The translations under genes were made by a program, and so were the position numbers. From Duffyella gerundensis (GTDB taxonomy: Bacteria; Pseudomonadota; Gammaproteobacteria; Enterobacterales; Enterobacteriaceae): DNA of 64,000 bases. Of this stretch, positions 9,219-17,875 are shown piece by piece (within the stretch, counting starts at the first letter, position 1; each line of letters starts with the position of its first letter). Location of the stretch: positions 62,001-126,000 of the forward strand of contig NZ_LN907828.1 in NCBI RefSeq assembly GCF_001517405.1. The letters are read 5' to 3'. The notes beneath the pieces are model-generated. The model was not told the origin of the DNA, ran no database searches, and saw only the letters and a program-made list of their open reading frames with translations.

Positions 9219-9583
9219 AGGGACGCGGACTGGCGCTAGCCAGCATGCTGTTGGTTACTGCTGCCCAACTGATGCTGCGCTGGTCAGTGGTGCAGTTGCC
9301 GCTGACCAGCGCCGAATGGCGAACCTTACCGCCGTTGCCGTTAAGCGTACTGGCAGGCGGTCTGTTCGCTTACGGGCTGTCGATGCTCTGTTGGACCGCG
9401 GCACTGCGTCATCTGGCACTGAATCGCGCCTATCCGTTGTTGAGCATCAGTTATCTGCTGGTGTGGGCACTGGCGCTGTGGTTGCCGGGCTTTCACGAGC
9501 CTTTTCACGCCGGAGCCGTGCCCGGCGTGTTGCTGACGCTTGTCGGCCTGCTGCTGCTCTGGCAGCGCGGCGAACCACGGTGA
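9215..9583 (+). CDS. arnF: Undecaprenyl-phosphate-Ara4N flippase subunit ArnF
   Basis: 122 residues, four predicted membrane helices, partner of ArnE. The frame is open upstream, but the ATG at 9215 overlaps the arnE stop and gives the expected short N-terminus before the first helix (LALASMLLVTAAQLMLRWS). The AYPLLSISYLLVWALALW helix mirrors the ArnE motif. Last gene of the arn operon; the next gene, on the opposite strand, ends 5 bases away, so the two transcripts converge with almost no spacer. Confidence 0.92.
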   Translation: MKGRGLALASMLLVTAAQLMLRWSVVQLPLTSAEWRTLPPLPLSVLAGGLFAYGLSMLCWTAALRHLALNRAYPLLSISYLLVWALALWLPGFHEPFHAGAVPGVLLTLVGLLLLWQRGEPR

Positions 9584-9588
9584 CAACG

Positions 9589-10716
9589 TCACTTAGTCGG
9601 CGCAATAAACCAGGTGCCGGAATAGGGGATTGGCAGATAATCGCTGAAGATCTGCTGGAGGGTCTGTTGCGGGTCGACATCCTGAAACAGATCGGGATAG
9701 AGCGTTTTGGCGAAGAACTCAGTGGCGGCGACGTGCCACGGGCTGAGATAAAAGTTATGCCACAGCGCCGCGGCCTGATGGTTCTGCACTGCACGCAGCG
9801 CTTTCAGGCCATTTTGCTGCCCAATCAATGTATCCAGGCTGGCGCGAGCCTGCTCAGCGGAGACCGCCGGACCCAGGCGGAGTGCGCCTTCAGCATCGGG
9901 GCCGCCGGTGCCGGTGGCAAAATAGAGATCCGGCTGCGCTGTAATTACCGCTTCCTCGTTAAGACGACCAAACACGCCAGACACCGCGCCTGCGGCAATA
10001 TTGTCGCCACCCGCAAACTGCAACAGCTCGCCAAGGCTGCCGTTAACCGCCGTCACGCAACATTCGTTGCGCCGTCCCAGATGCAGATGTAACAGCACGC
10101 GCGGCTTGCGTCCGTGATAATCGGCCAGCCGCTGCTGAATACGCTGCATGTGCTGGTGATAAAAGGCGTTAAATCGGGCGGCGCGTGCGGGTTGGCCAAG
10201 CACTTCGCCAAACAGCGCCACGCTCGCTTCGGTATTTTTCAGCATGTGCACCCGCAGATCCACGGTGATCACTGGAATATGTGCCGCCTTGAGCATGATC
10301 ATTAGCTGCTGACCGGCATCGCCTTTGCGCGCCAGCTGCGGCAGGATCACCAGATCGGGCTTCAGCGCCAGCACCCGCTCCGGGTTCATATCGTTCATGC
10401 CGTCGAGGCCCAGCGCGGGAATCTGTAACATCGCCGGAAAACGCTGCGCAAAGCTGTCCCAGGTTTGCCGATCGTACTTTTTCAGATCCTGCGGCCAGCC
10501 AACAATGCGCTGAAACGGATTGCCAGGCTCCAGCATCGCCAGCGTATAAAGCATGCGGCTCTCCCCCAGCACGATGCGCTGCGGATGATCGGGCACCTCA
10601 ACGCGCTGACCATCAATATCGGTGACCGTGCGCGCCAGCACCGTCAGGCTGATCAACAGCAGGCCCAGCAGGGCCGCCGTGAAGGTGCGCCACAGGGCGC
10701 GCTTAGAATTCAACAC
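9589..10716 (-). CDS. Iron-siderophore ABC transporter substrate-binding protein
   Basis: 375 residues with an N-terminal signal peptide (AALLGLLLISLTVLA, about residues 14-28), then a class III periplasmic-binding fold of the FecB/FepB/BtuF type: TVTDIDGQRVEVP, the PQRIV segment, and LDGMNDMNPERVLALKPDLVI. It should bind a ferric siderophore in the periplasm and deliver it to an inner-membrane permease. Its start overlaps the end of the TonB-receptor gene upstream by 14 bases, so both are one operon. The matching permease and ATPase are about 3.4 kb away, beyond an RpiR gene. The siderophore is not identifiable from sequence alone. Confidence 0.85.
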   Translation of the reverse strand: MLNSKRALWRTFTAALLGLLLISLTVLARTVTDIDGQRVEVPDHPQRIVLGESRMLYTLAMLEPGNPFQRIVGWPQDLKKYDRQTWDSFAQRFPAMLQIPALGLDGMNDMNPERVLALKPDLVILPQLARKGDAGQQLMIMLKAAHIPVITVDLRVHMLKNTEASVALFGEVLGQPARAARFNAFYHQHMQRIQQRLADYHGRKPRVLLHLHLGRRNECCVTAVNGSLGELLQFAGGDNIAAGAVSGVFGRLNEEAVITAQPDLYFATGTGGPDAEGALRLGPAVSAEQARASLDTLIGQQNGLKALRAVQNHQAAALWHNFYLSPWHVAATEFFAKTLYPDLFQDVDPQQTLQQIFSDYLPIPYSGTWFIAPTK

Positions 10717-12823
10717 GGGCTTGTACCATCAGGTTGCGGGTTTCGCCCTCACGCACGCGCAGATTGCCACCGCTGGAGGTGTAATAGTGCTTATCGAACA
10801 GGTTGTTAACGTTCAAACGCAGCTGAGTTTTTTCGCCAAACAGGCGGTTGTTCCAGGCGATAAAGGCGTCGGCCACCGCATAATCGGGCAGGGTAAAGCT
10901 GTTATCGGGATCGCCCGCGCGCGTGCCGATATAGCGTGCGCCGCCGCCCACACGCCAGTCACCGGGCACGCTACGGATAGTGAGGTTATGGCTCAGGTAA
11001 AGGGCGCCCGAATGGGTCGGCGCATTTTGCAGACGATTGCCGTTGTTGGCGGCATTCACGCCGTCGTCAACGATCTCCGCCTTGTCATAACTGTAGCTGG
11101 CGCTGAGATCCCAGTCCGGCAGGATTTCGCCGTTCAGCTCAAACTCTGCGCCGGTGGAGCGCGCCTTATCGATGGCGCGGGTGGTGCCGTTGATGCTCAG
11201 CGACATATCCTTTTCATCGATGCGATAGAGCGCAACCGAGGCGAACAGCTGTGGCGAGAGTTGCCACTTGCTGCCCACTTCCCAGGTGGTGCCCTGTTCG
11301 GGCTTTCCGACGTTGCCATCATCATCCACGTCGGTGGAGGGCGTAAACGAACGGCTGACGCTGCCGTATAGTGAAACGTCCGGCGTAAGCTTGTAGATCA
11401 AACCCGCCTGCGGCAGGAACTTATTGCCTTCGTCATCCAGCGTCTGCACCACCGGATCAAAGCCACGCGAGGCGCGCTGCTCATAGTGCTGATAACGGCC
11501 GCCCAGCACCGCAATCCACGCTGGCGTCAGGGTGATGCTGTCTTTAGCGTAGAGTGAACGGCTGTGAATGCGATTAAGATTGTTAGCGTTGACGCGGTTT
11601 TCGCTGCTGTCGTCCACGATCGGTGAGCTGATCGTGTACTCAGGATCGAACAGGTTGAAGTTGCTGGTCGCCTTGCCCTGATACTGATGCGCCCGGTAGG
11701 TTTGATTCATCTCATAATCGGTGCCGAACACCAGATCGTGTTTCATGCCCAGCAGCTCCGGGCTGCCGATCAGATCCCAGGAGACGTAACGGGTTTTGTG
11801 GTTAAAGCCGCGATTGGCATCGGCGCGCCGCGTGACCTTGCCGCTGCTGGTGTTCACCGCAGTGACGCGCACTTCGTTGTTGTCGTAGCGGCGCTGGTTC
11901 CAGCCGAGGCTGACGCGCGTGCTCCAGCTGTCGTTGAACTGCCAGTCATAATGCGCATTCAGCGATTTGTTATGGCCCCAGGCGTGATTGGCGGTGTCGT
12001 CGAGCCGATCCTTGTAGCCAATATCAACCGGCTTGCCGTTGATAAACGCCGTACCGCGATCGTAAGGAATGTCGTAGCGATAATCTTCGTAACTGACTAA
12101 AAAGCTCGCCTGCTCACCAAACCACTGCAACGATGGCGCGATCAGCGTGTGTTCATCGCTGCCGAAGTTGCGCCAGTAATCCTGATTTTGCTTCTCCGCC
12201 ACCAGTCGCACGGCGAAACCGTTGCCCAGCGGCCCGGTCACATCCAGCGTCCCTGCGCCTCCGCCTTCGCTGGCGTACCGGCCGCTGACCGCACTGTGCC
12301 ATTCGTACTGCGGTTTTTTGCTTACCACGTTGATGACGCCGCCAGGATTCTGAATGCCGTAGAGCAATGATGCCGATCCCTTCAGCACCTCGACCCGCTC
12401 GGTGGCGGCGTTGAGATTCAGCCCCTGGCTGCTGCGAATGCCGTCGCGATAGATCGAGCCATCGGCATTGGCTCCGAAGCCGCGGCGCACAAAACCATCT
12501 TCGGTTCCGCCCAGCGTGTTCGCCTCCGAAACGCCGCTGACGAAGCGCATCGCATCGCTGAGACGGGTAGCCTGATAATCATCCAGCTGCTGCTGCGTCA
12601 CCACGCTGACCGAATTGGCCTCATCAACGCGGCGAGTTGGCGTCTTGCCCGCCACCGACGCGGTGGTTGCGCCGTAGCTTTCTTCAGCGCGCGGCGCGGC
12701 GGATACCACCAGAGTATCGGCTCTATCCGCCGCCGCGCCGTTGCCGGAGATGCCCAGCGTCGCGCCACACAACGAAAGTAACAGCGTGCGCTGTTTTGCA
12801 GCAGAGAGTGAAGGTTTGTTCAT
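10703..12823 (-). CDS. TonB-dependent ferric-siderophore outer-membrane receptor
   Basis: 706 residues from the ATG at 12823; the longer open frame adds 26 implausible residues before MNKPS. The order is signal peptide, a TonB-box-like stretch DTLVVSA just after the signal, a plug domain (SVSVVTQQQLDDYQ, RRGFGANADGSIYRDG, ERVEVLKGSASLLYGIQNPGGVINVVSK), then the 22-strand barrel ending in the C-terminal aromatic F (MVQARVEF). There is no N-terminal signalling domain, so no FecIR-type surface signalling. It resembles hydroxamate receptors of the FhuA/FoxA class, but I do not assign a ligand. A Fur-box-like site lies about 85 bases upstream. Confidence 0.88.
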   Translation of the reverse strand: MNKPSLSAAKQRTLLLSLCGATLGISGNGAAADRADTLVVSAAPRAEESYGATTASVAGKTPTRRVDEANSVSVVTQQQLDDYQATRLSDAMRFVSGVSEANTLGGTEDGFVRRGFGANADGSIYRDGIRSSQGLNLNAATERVEVLKGSASLLYGIQNPGGVINVVSKKPQYEWHSAVSGRYASEGGGAGTLDVTGPLGNGFAVRLVAEKQNQDYWRNFGSDEHTLIAPSLQWFGEQASFLVSYEDYRYDIPYDRGTAFINGKPVDIGYKDRLDDTANHAWGHNKSLNAHYDWQFNDSWSTRVSLGWNQRRYDNNEVRVTAVNTSSGKVTRRADANRGFNHKTRYVSWDLIGSPELLGMKHDLVFGTDYEMNQTYRAHQYQGKATSNFNLFDPEYTISSPIVDDSSENRVNANNLNRIHSRSLYAKDSITLTPAWIAVLGGRYQHYEQRASRGFDPVVQTLDDEGNKFLPQAGLIYKLTPDVSLYGSVSRSFTPSTDVDDDGNVGKPEQGTTWEVGSKWQLSPQLFASVALYRIDEKDMSLSINGTTRAIDKARSTGAEFELNGEILPDWDLSASYSYDKAEIVDDGVNAANNGNRLQNAPTHSGALYLSHNLTIRSVPGDWRVGGGARYIGTRAGDPDNSFTLPDYAVADAFIAWNNRLFGEKTQLRLNVNNLFDKHYYTSSGGNLRVREGETRNLMVQARVEF

Positions 12824-13239
12824 GATGTTTACTGACCCTGAATGTCGCCAATGGCGTAACGCCGGAGAGCAAAGCAATAATCGCGGATACCTGTGCGGCA
12901 CCCGTCATGTAATTGAGAATCATTCAAACATTAAAGGATGTAGCAGTACATCTTTATTTCGGCCTGTTTACTACAGAATGACGCTGCGCTGAACTGACGG
13001 GGGATTCCAAAGATTTGTTACTTTATCTCTGTTAAATAACGGTTTTTTAATTAGTCTCTGCTAACACCTGATTTCATTAAGGGTAATAAGCACTTCGCGG
13101 AAAAGCCGCAGTGCGTTCAGTCACTACAGAAACGGCGCGTCAAACACCGCTTGCAATAGACGATTGCAATTATTAGCTTACCGGACGCAACAGGCGCAGG
13201 CGCCTGCCTCACACACTGAATGCTAACCCGGAGCAGATG
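12824..13239. other. Intergenic region between receptor and RpiR genes
   Basis: About 415 bases containing divergent promoters. The receptor side carries a Fur-like site at 12909-12927. The remainder is AT-rich around 13015-13075 and shows no ORF with a plausible start. I see no RNA gene. Confidence 0.6.
12909..12927 (-). promoter_or_regulatory. Fur-box-like site upstream of siderophore receptor
   Basis: The segment around GAGAATCATTC matches the 19-bp Fur consensus at 12 of 19 positions, including the core AATCATT. Its position in front of a TonB receptor and binding-protein operon supports iron repression by Fur. Confidence 0.6.
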
Positions 13240-14130
13240 ATGGCCGCCGATAATAGCCTCAAAAATCGTACCGACCTGCTGGGCGAACGTTTCCGCCTGC
13301 GTGAGGCGCAGCTCTCGCCGCGTCTGCAGGCGGTGGCGCGTTACATCAATACGCATCGCGAGAGCGTGCTCGACAGTACGGCAATTGAGATCGCACGGGC
13401 GACCAACACCTCTGATGCCACGGTAATCCGTGCGGTGCAGGCGTTGGGGTTTGATGGCCTGCGCGAGCTGAAGCAGACACTGCAAGCCTGGTTCGGCCCG
13501 GCGATGAACTCAGCGGAGAAGATGAGCACCACGGTCAGTGAACTGACCAGCGACGTCAATGCGGGCATCGATTTTGTGTTGCAGGGTCATCAGCGCGCCT
13601 GCGAAGTGCTGGCGGCGGCGGCAAATCGTCAGGCGGTTACCGCGGCGGTGACGCAGCTCAGCGAGGCGCGGCAGGTGGCTATTTTTGGCATTAACGCCTC
13701 GGGTATTCTGGCGGATTACAGCACGCGGCTGTTCATTCGCATCGGCCTGCCGGCGGTGAGCCTGAATCGGTCGGGCGTGGCGCTGGCGGAGCAACTGCTG
13801 GCGTTGCAGCGCGGCGACGTGCTGATCATGATGGCGCAGAAATCGGCACACCGCGAAGGCACCACGGTGATCCGCGAAGCGAAACGACTTGGCGTACCCA
13901 TTATTCTGCTCACCAGCGCCAGCGATTCATTTTTTGCCCGCGAGGCGGATGTGGTGATCAACGTGCCGCGCGGCGGTGAGAATGGCCGCATTCCGCTGCA
14001 CGGCACGGTGCTGGTCTGTCTGGAGATGATCGTGCTGTCGGTGGCGACGGCGATGTCAACGCGCACCGTGAAAACCATGAAGCGCTTGCAGGATCTCTAT
14101 CGCGGCCTGAAGCCCGCCAGCCGCAAATAG
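13240..14130 (+). CDS. MurR/RpiR-family transcriptional regulator (HTH_6 + SIS domain)
   Basis: About 296 residues. The N-terminal RpiR-type helix-turn-helix (about 10-85: TAIEIARATNTSDATVIRAV, FDGLRELKQ) is followed by a SIS sugar-phosphate-binding domain (about 120-260: VAIFGINASGILADYS, DVLIMMAQKSAHREGT, IILLTSASDSF). RpiR proteins normally sense phosphosugars and control sugar catabolism. Two in-frame ATGs (13237 and 13240) follow GGAG at 13230; the second has the better spacing. It sits between the two halves of a siderophore-uptake locus, is transcribed opposite to them, and has no linked sugar genes, so its target is unknown. Confidence 0.88.
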   Translation: MAADNSLKNRTDLLGERFRLREAQLSPRLQAVARYINTHRESVLDSTAIEIARATNTSDATVIRAVQALGFDGLRELKQTLQAWFGPAMNSAEKMSTTVSELTSDVNAGIDFVLQGHQRACEVLAAAANRQAVTAAVTQLSEARQVAIFGINASGILADYSTRLFIRIGLPAVSLNRSGVALAEQLLALQRGDVLIMMAQKSAHREGTTVIREAKRLGVPIILLTSASDSFFAREADVVINVPRGGENGRIPLHGTVLVCLEMIVLSVATAMSTRTVKTMKRLQDLYRGLKPASRK

Positions 14131-14136
14131 CGTCGT

Positions 14137-14928
14137 TTACCCCAGCCGCGCAGGCATTAGTCCGTCAATGATCACCTGCGGCGTGCCCTGTGAGCAGCGC
14201 TCAATACGGCCTTTAACGCCATACACGCTGGCCAGCGTCTCCGGCACGATAACCCGTTCCGGCGCGCCTTCGGCAATCAGCTTGCCCTGTTTCAGCATCA
14301 GCGCGTGATCGCCGTGGCGCAGGGCAATATTGATATCATGCACCACCACCACGGTGATCATATTGCGGGCGGCAGTTTCGCGACGAACCAGATCCATGAC
14401 GTGAAACTGATAGTTGAGATCCAGCGCGCTCAGCGGTTCATCCAGTAGCAACAACTGTGGCCGCCGAATCAGTGACTGCGCGAGACCCACCAGCTGTTTT
14501 TGCCCGCCGGATAGCTCGTCGAGATAACGCATCGCCAGATGCGCAATGCCGAGTTGCTCCAGCAGCGCGAGCACCTCCTGCTGCGCCGCCGTGCTCAGCC
14601 TGCCGCCCGAGGCGCGCTGCGCCACGATAATCGATTCGAGTACGTGCAGATGCACGCCCGCAGGCAGCGACTGCGGCAGATAAACTACCCGTTCAGCACG
14701 TTGGGCAAACGGCTGTTTCATCAGGTCATTGCCGTTGAGCCAGACCTCACCGTGCCCTTTGCCAAGGCCAGCCAGCGCACGCAGCAGGGTCGATTTACCG
14801 CAGCCGTTTGGCCCGAGCAGCACGGTGATTTTACCCGGTGGCAGCGGCGATACCTGTAAATTTTCCAGCACCGGCTGCTTGCGATACCCGGCGCTGAAAT
14901 CGCGCAGGCGTAATCCCTGTTCGCTCAT
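14137..14928 (-). CDS. Iron-siderophore ABC transporter ATP-binding protein
   Basis: 263 residues, FecE/FhuC-type ATPase. Walker A is GPNGCGKST (about 38-46), the Q-loop is VYLPQSLP, the signature is LSGGQKQL, Walker B LLLLDEPLSALD, and the switch histidine lies in VVVHDIN. It supplies energy for ferric-siderophore import. Its ATG overlaps the permease stop in the ATGA pattern. With the upstream permease it makes a two-gene operon behind a strong Fur-like palindrome, functionally complementary to the receptor/binding-protein operon on the other side of the RpiR gene. Confidence 0.9.
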   Translation of the reverse strand: MSEQGLRLRDFSAGYRKQPVLENLQVSPLPPGKITVLLGPNGCGKSTLLRALAGLGKGHGEVWLNGNDLMKQPFAQRAERVVYLPQSLPAGVHLHVLESIIVAQRASGGRLSTAAQQEVLALLEQLGIAHLAMRYLDELSGGQKQLVGLAQSLIRRPQLLLLDEPLSALDLNYQFHVMDLVRRETAARNMITVVVVHDINIALRHGDHALMLKQGKLIAEGAPERVIVPETLASVYGVKGRIERCSQGTPQVIIDGLMPARLG

Positions 14929-15989
14929 ACGTTCCCCCGGTGGCGCAAAATGATGCTGAGAAAGAACGGTACGCCAACCAGCGAGGTCACAATGCCCACC
15001 GGCACGATCACGCCCGGCACGATATTCTTCGAGACCACCGAGGCGATCGACAGCACCAGCGCGCCGATCAGCGCACTGGCAGGCAGATAAAACCGGTGAT
15101 CCTCACCAAACATCAGGCGGGCGATGTGCGGCGCGACCAGGCCGATAAAGCCGATCGGTCCGACAAACGCCACCGCCAGCGCCGACAGAATGCTGATGCG
15201 CAGCAGGGTGGTCAGCCGCAGACGGCGCACGTCGATGCCAAAACTCACCGCCCGATCTTCCCCCAGCCTTAGTGCGGTCAGCTTCCAGCTGCTGCGCAGC
15301 GAGAAGGGTAGCAGCACCAGCAGCGCGGCGCTGAGCACGCCGAGCTTGTCCCAGGATGCGCGCGCCAGACTGCCCATGGTCCAGAACACCAGGCCCTGCA
15401 ACGTATCCTCAGTGGCGATGAACTGCATCATCGACACCAGCGCGTTGAAGGTAAACACCAGCGCAATGCCAAACAGCACCACGCCGGATGAGGAAACCTG
15501 GGTCCAGCGGCTGATGCCGTCGAGCATCAGCGCGGCAAACAGGGCAAACACGAAGGCGTTGGCTGAGATAAACCACTGATCGGCGATGCCAGGAATACCG
15601 ATACCGAGCACGATCGCCAGCGCCGCGCCAAATGCCGCCGCCGATGAGACGCCAAGAGTAAAGGGACTGGCCAGCGGGTTGTTAAGGATGGTCTGCATTT
15701 CAGCACCGGCGAGGCCAAGTGCGGCACCTACCACCATCGCCATCAGGGCATAGGGCAGACGAATATCCCAGACGATGATGCGCGTACCGGCATCCACGCT
15801 GGCCGGTTCGCGCAGCGCATGCCACAACGTCTCCAGCGACAGTCCGGCGGGACCGAGAGTGAAATCCAGCAGCAGCGAAGCGAAAATCGCCAGCAGCAGC
15901 ACGCCAATCCACAGCAGGCGGCGGCGCAGCACCCGCTGATACTGGGCCATCGCGTCCGGCTGGGCCAGCGGCGAAGAGTCGGTTGTCAT
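14925..15989 (-). CDS. Iron-siderophore ABC transporter permease (FecCD family)
   Basis: 354 residues from the ATG at 15989, which has AGGA 8 bases upstream; a longer frame is less likely. The FecCD signature parts are present: AGAEMQTILNNPLASPFTLGVSSAAAFG and GPIGFIGLVAPHIARL near the C-terminus, with about nine or ten hydrophobic segments. Only one permease gene is present, so the transporter is probably a homodimer, as in BtuCD. A palindrome GATAATAATTATC lies 50 bases upstream, matching a Fur operator. Confidence 0.9.
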   Translation of the reverse strand: MTTDSSPLAQPDAMAQYQRVLRRRLLWIGVLLLAIFASLLLDFTLGPAGLSLETLWHALREPASVDAGTRIIVWDIRLPYALMAMVVGAALGLAGAEMQTILNNPLASPFTLGVSSAAAFGAALAIVLGIGIPGIADQWFISANAFVFALFAALMLDGISRWTQVSSSGVVLFGIALVFTFNALVSMMQFIATEDTLQGLVFWTMGSLARASWDKLGVLSAALLVLLPFSLRSSWKLTALRLGEDRAVSFGIDVRRLRLTTLLRISILSALAVAFVGPIGFIGLVAPHIARLMFGEDHRFYLPASALIGALVLSIASVVSKNIVPGVIVPVGIVTSLVGVPFFLSIILRHRGNV

Positions 15990-16039
15990 GATCAAATCCT
16001 GTGTGACCGGCAAAAAAGCGCAGCCACAATAGTGCAGGT

Positions 16040-16052
16040 GATAATAATTATC
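16040..16052 (-). promoter_or_regulatory. Fur box upstream of siderophore permease-ATPase operon
   Basis: GATAATAATTATC is a perfect 13-bp palindrome equal to two inverted GATAAT hexamers with a 1-base centre, the core geometry of Fur operators. It is about 50 bases from the permease start and between two genes of the same strand, so it can only serve the permease. Confidence 0.75.
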
Positions 16053-16067
16053 AATTCTGCGCCGGGG

Positions 16068-16973
16068 TCATGACGTGGATTTGCCCGTCTCTTGCTGTTC
16101 TGCCAGCAGCCCGATCAGGTGACGCACCGCTACCGACGGGTTATTACGCCGCCAAGCCAGCGCGACATCGGTAAACAGCGTGTTACCGCTAATGGGATGA
16201 AAGCGCACGTGGGGATGGCTGATACAGGTCATCGATTCGGGCACGATGGAAAAACCGCAGCCCGCGGCGACCATGCCGAGCGAAGAGGCGATTTGCGGCG
16301 ACTGAAGCAGCGCATCGGGATGAAAACCGGCGCGCAGACAGCTGCTGATCACCAGCTCATAGAGGCTGGGCGCCACTTCACGCGGAAACATGATCATCTG
16401 CTCGCCGATCAGCTGGCTTAACGACAGCGACGGGCTGCCGCTGAGCGGGTGCGATGCCGACAGGGCAATCAGCATACGCTCGGTGGCGATCACCTTGAGG
16501 TTAAACGCCTTGCTGCTTTCGCACGGCAGACGAATAAACGCCGCATCCAGCAGCCCATCCTGCAAATCCTCCATCAGCGACGCCATGTTCTCTTCACGGG
16601 TCAGCAACTCCAGCGCCGGATAGCGCGCCCTCACATCACGCAGCAGCTGAAACACCGCCGGATGAAAGGCCACTGAACTGGCAAAACCCAGCGAGAGCTG
16701 GCCGCTGATGCCACGCGCAATGCCGCGCGCCTTCTCCAGCGCATGATCCGCCAGTGCGACAATCTGACAGGCATCCTGATAAAACGCGCTGCCCGCTTCG
16801 GTCAGCGCTACGCCGCGCGTCAGTCGTTTAAGCAACGGCGTACCTATCTCCCGCTCCAGCCGCAGGATCTGCTGGCTGAGCGGCGGCTGTGAAATGCCGA
16901 GCATTTCGGCGGCACGGGTAAAATTTTGCGTTTGCGCAACGGCAACGAAATAACGCAGATGGCGAAGTTCCAT
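16068..16973 (-). CDS. budR: LysR-family regulator of the acetoin/butanediol operon (BudR/AlsR-like)
   Basis: 301 residues. The N-terminal winged HTH begins MELRHLRYFVAVAQTQNFTRAAEMLGISQPPLSQQI, followed by a periplasmic-binding-like effector domain from about residue 90. Divergent from budA with a 104-base intergenic region, the arrangement known for BudR/AlsR activators, which respond to acetate and turn on acetolactate decarboxylase and synthase. Regulation is inferred from position and family; no binding experiment can be read from the sequence. Confidence 0.85.
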   Translation of the reverse strand: MELRHLRYFVAVAQTQNFTRAAEMLGISQPPLSQQILRLEREIGTPLLKRLTRGVALTEAGSAFYQDACQIVALADHALEKARGIARGISGQLSLGFASSVAFHPAVFQLLRDVRARYPALELLTREENMASLMEDLQDGLLDAAFIRLPCESSKAFNLKVIATERMLIALSASHPLSGSPSLSLSQLIGEQMIMFPREVAPSLYELVISSCLRAGFHPDALLQSPQIASSLGMVAAGCGFSIVPESMTCISHPHVRFHPISGNTLFTDVALAWRRNNPSVAVRHLIGLLAEQQETGKSTS

Positions 16974-17077
16974 ATCAAAAACGTCTCAAAGTGGTGGACT
17001 TTCGGTATTGGTATTCACCGCTGAACCGAGTCAACATTAAGTTAATCCAGCTTAACAGTTAATCGACGAGGTAACGT

Positions 17078-17860
17078 ATGACCAATTCTGTAACCGATTG
17101 TTTATGCGAGGAACAACTTGTAAACACCGTCAGAGGCTTACAGCAGAACAAGCCAGAAAGTGTTATCTATCAAACCTCTCTGATGAGTGCCTTGCTCAGC
17201 GGCGTTTATGACGGTACCACCCGCGTGGCAGAGTTGCTGCAAAAAGGGGATTTTGGCCTCGGCACCTTCAATCAACTCGACGGTGAACTGATCGCGTTTG
17301 ACAGCGAAGTTTATCAACTGCGCTCTGACGGCAGCGCCAGGGAAGCGGATCCTGAGCAAAAAACGCCGTTTGCGGTCATGACCTTTTTCAATCCGCAGTA
17401 TGAACATCGCTTTGACCGCGCCGCCAGCCGCGACGAGGTGCATCAGGTGATTGATCAGCAGGTGCGCTCCGATAATCAGTTCTGCGCGCTGCGCATCAGC
17501 GGCCGCTTCTCCTCGGTGCAAACCCGCACCGTGCCCTGCCAGTTCCGGCCTTATCGCTCCATGCCTGAAGTGCTGGATAAACAGCCGGTGTTCCGCTTCA
17601 ACGACTGTCAGGGCGAACTGATCGGCTTCCGTACGCCGCAGTATATGCAGGGCATTAACGTTGCCGGTTACCACGAACATTTTATTACCCGCGATCGCAA
17701 GGGCGGCGGCCATCTGCTCGATTATGTCCTGGAAGCGGGCGTGCTGACCTTTGGCGAGATCAGCAAATTAGTGATCGATCTGCCGCGCGATAACGATTTT
17801 CTGCGCGCCAACCTGAACCCTGACAATCTCGACGCGGCTATCCGCGCGGTTGAAAGCTAA
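17078..17860 (+). CDS. budA: Alpha-acetolactate decarboxylase BudA
   Basis: 260 residues, the normal family length. It converts (S)-alpha-acetolactate to (R)-acetoin, the second step of the neutral fermentation route that limits acidification of glucose medium. The zinc ligands are in the GYHEHF segment and the later GGGHLLDY, and the conserved E of the C-terminal half precedes IDLP. RBS GAGGTAACG lies upstream of the ATG. 15 bases separate it from budB, so they are co-transcribed. Confidence 0.95.
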   Translation: MTNSVTDCLCEEQLVNTVRGLQQNKPESVIYQTSLMSALLSGVYDGTTRVAELLQKGDFGLGTFNQLDGELIAFDSEVYQLRSDGSAREADPEQKTPFAVMTFFNPQYEHRFDRAASRDEVHQVIDQQVRSDNQFCALRISGRFSSVQTRTVPCQFRPYRSMPEVLDKQPVFRFNDCQGELIGFRTPQYMQGINVAGYHEHFITRDRKGGGHLLDYVLEAGVLTFGEISKLVIDLPRDNDFLRANLNPDNLDAAIRAVES

Positions 17861-17875
17861 CCTGAGGCGAAAACC

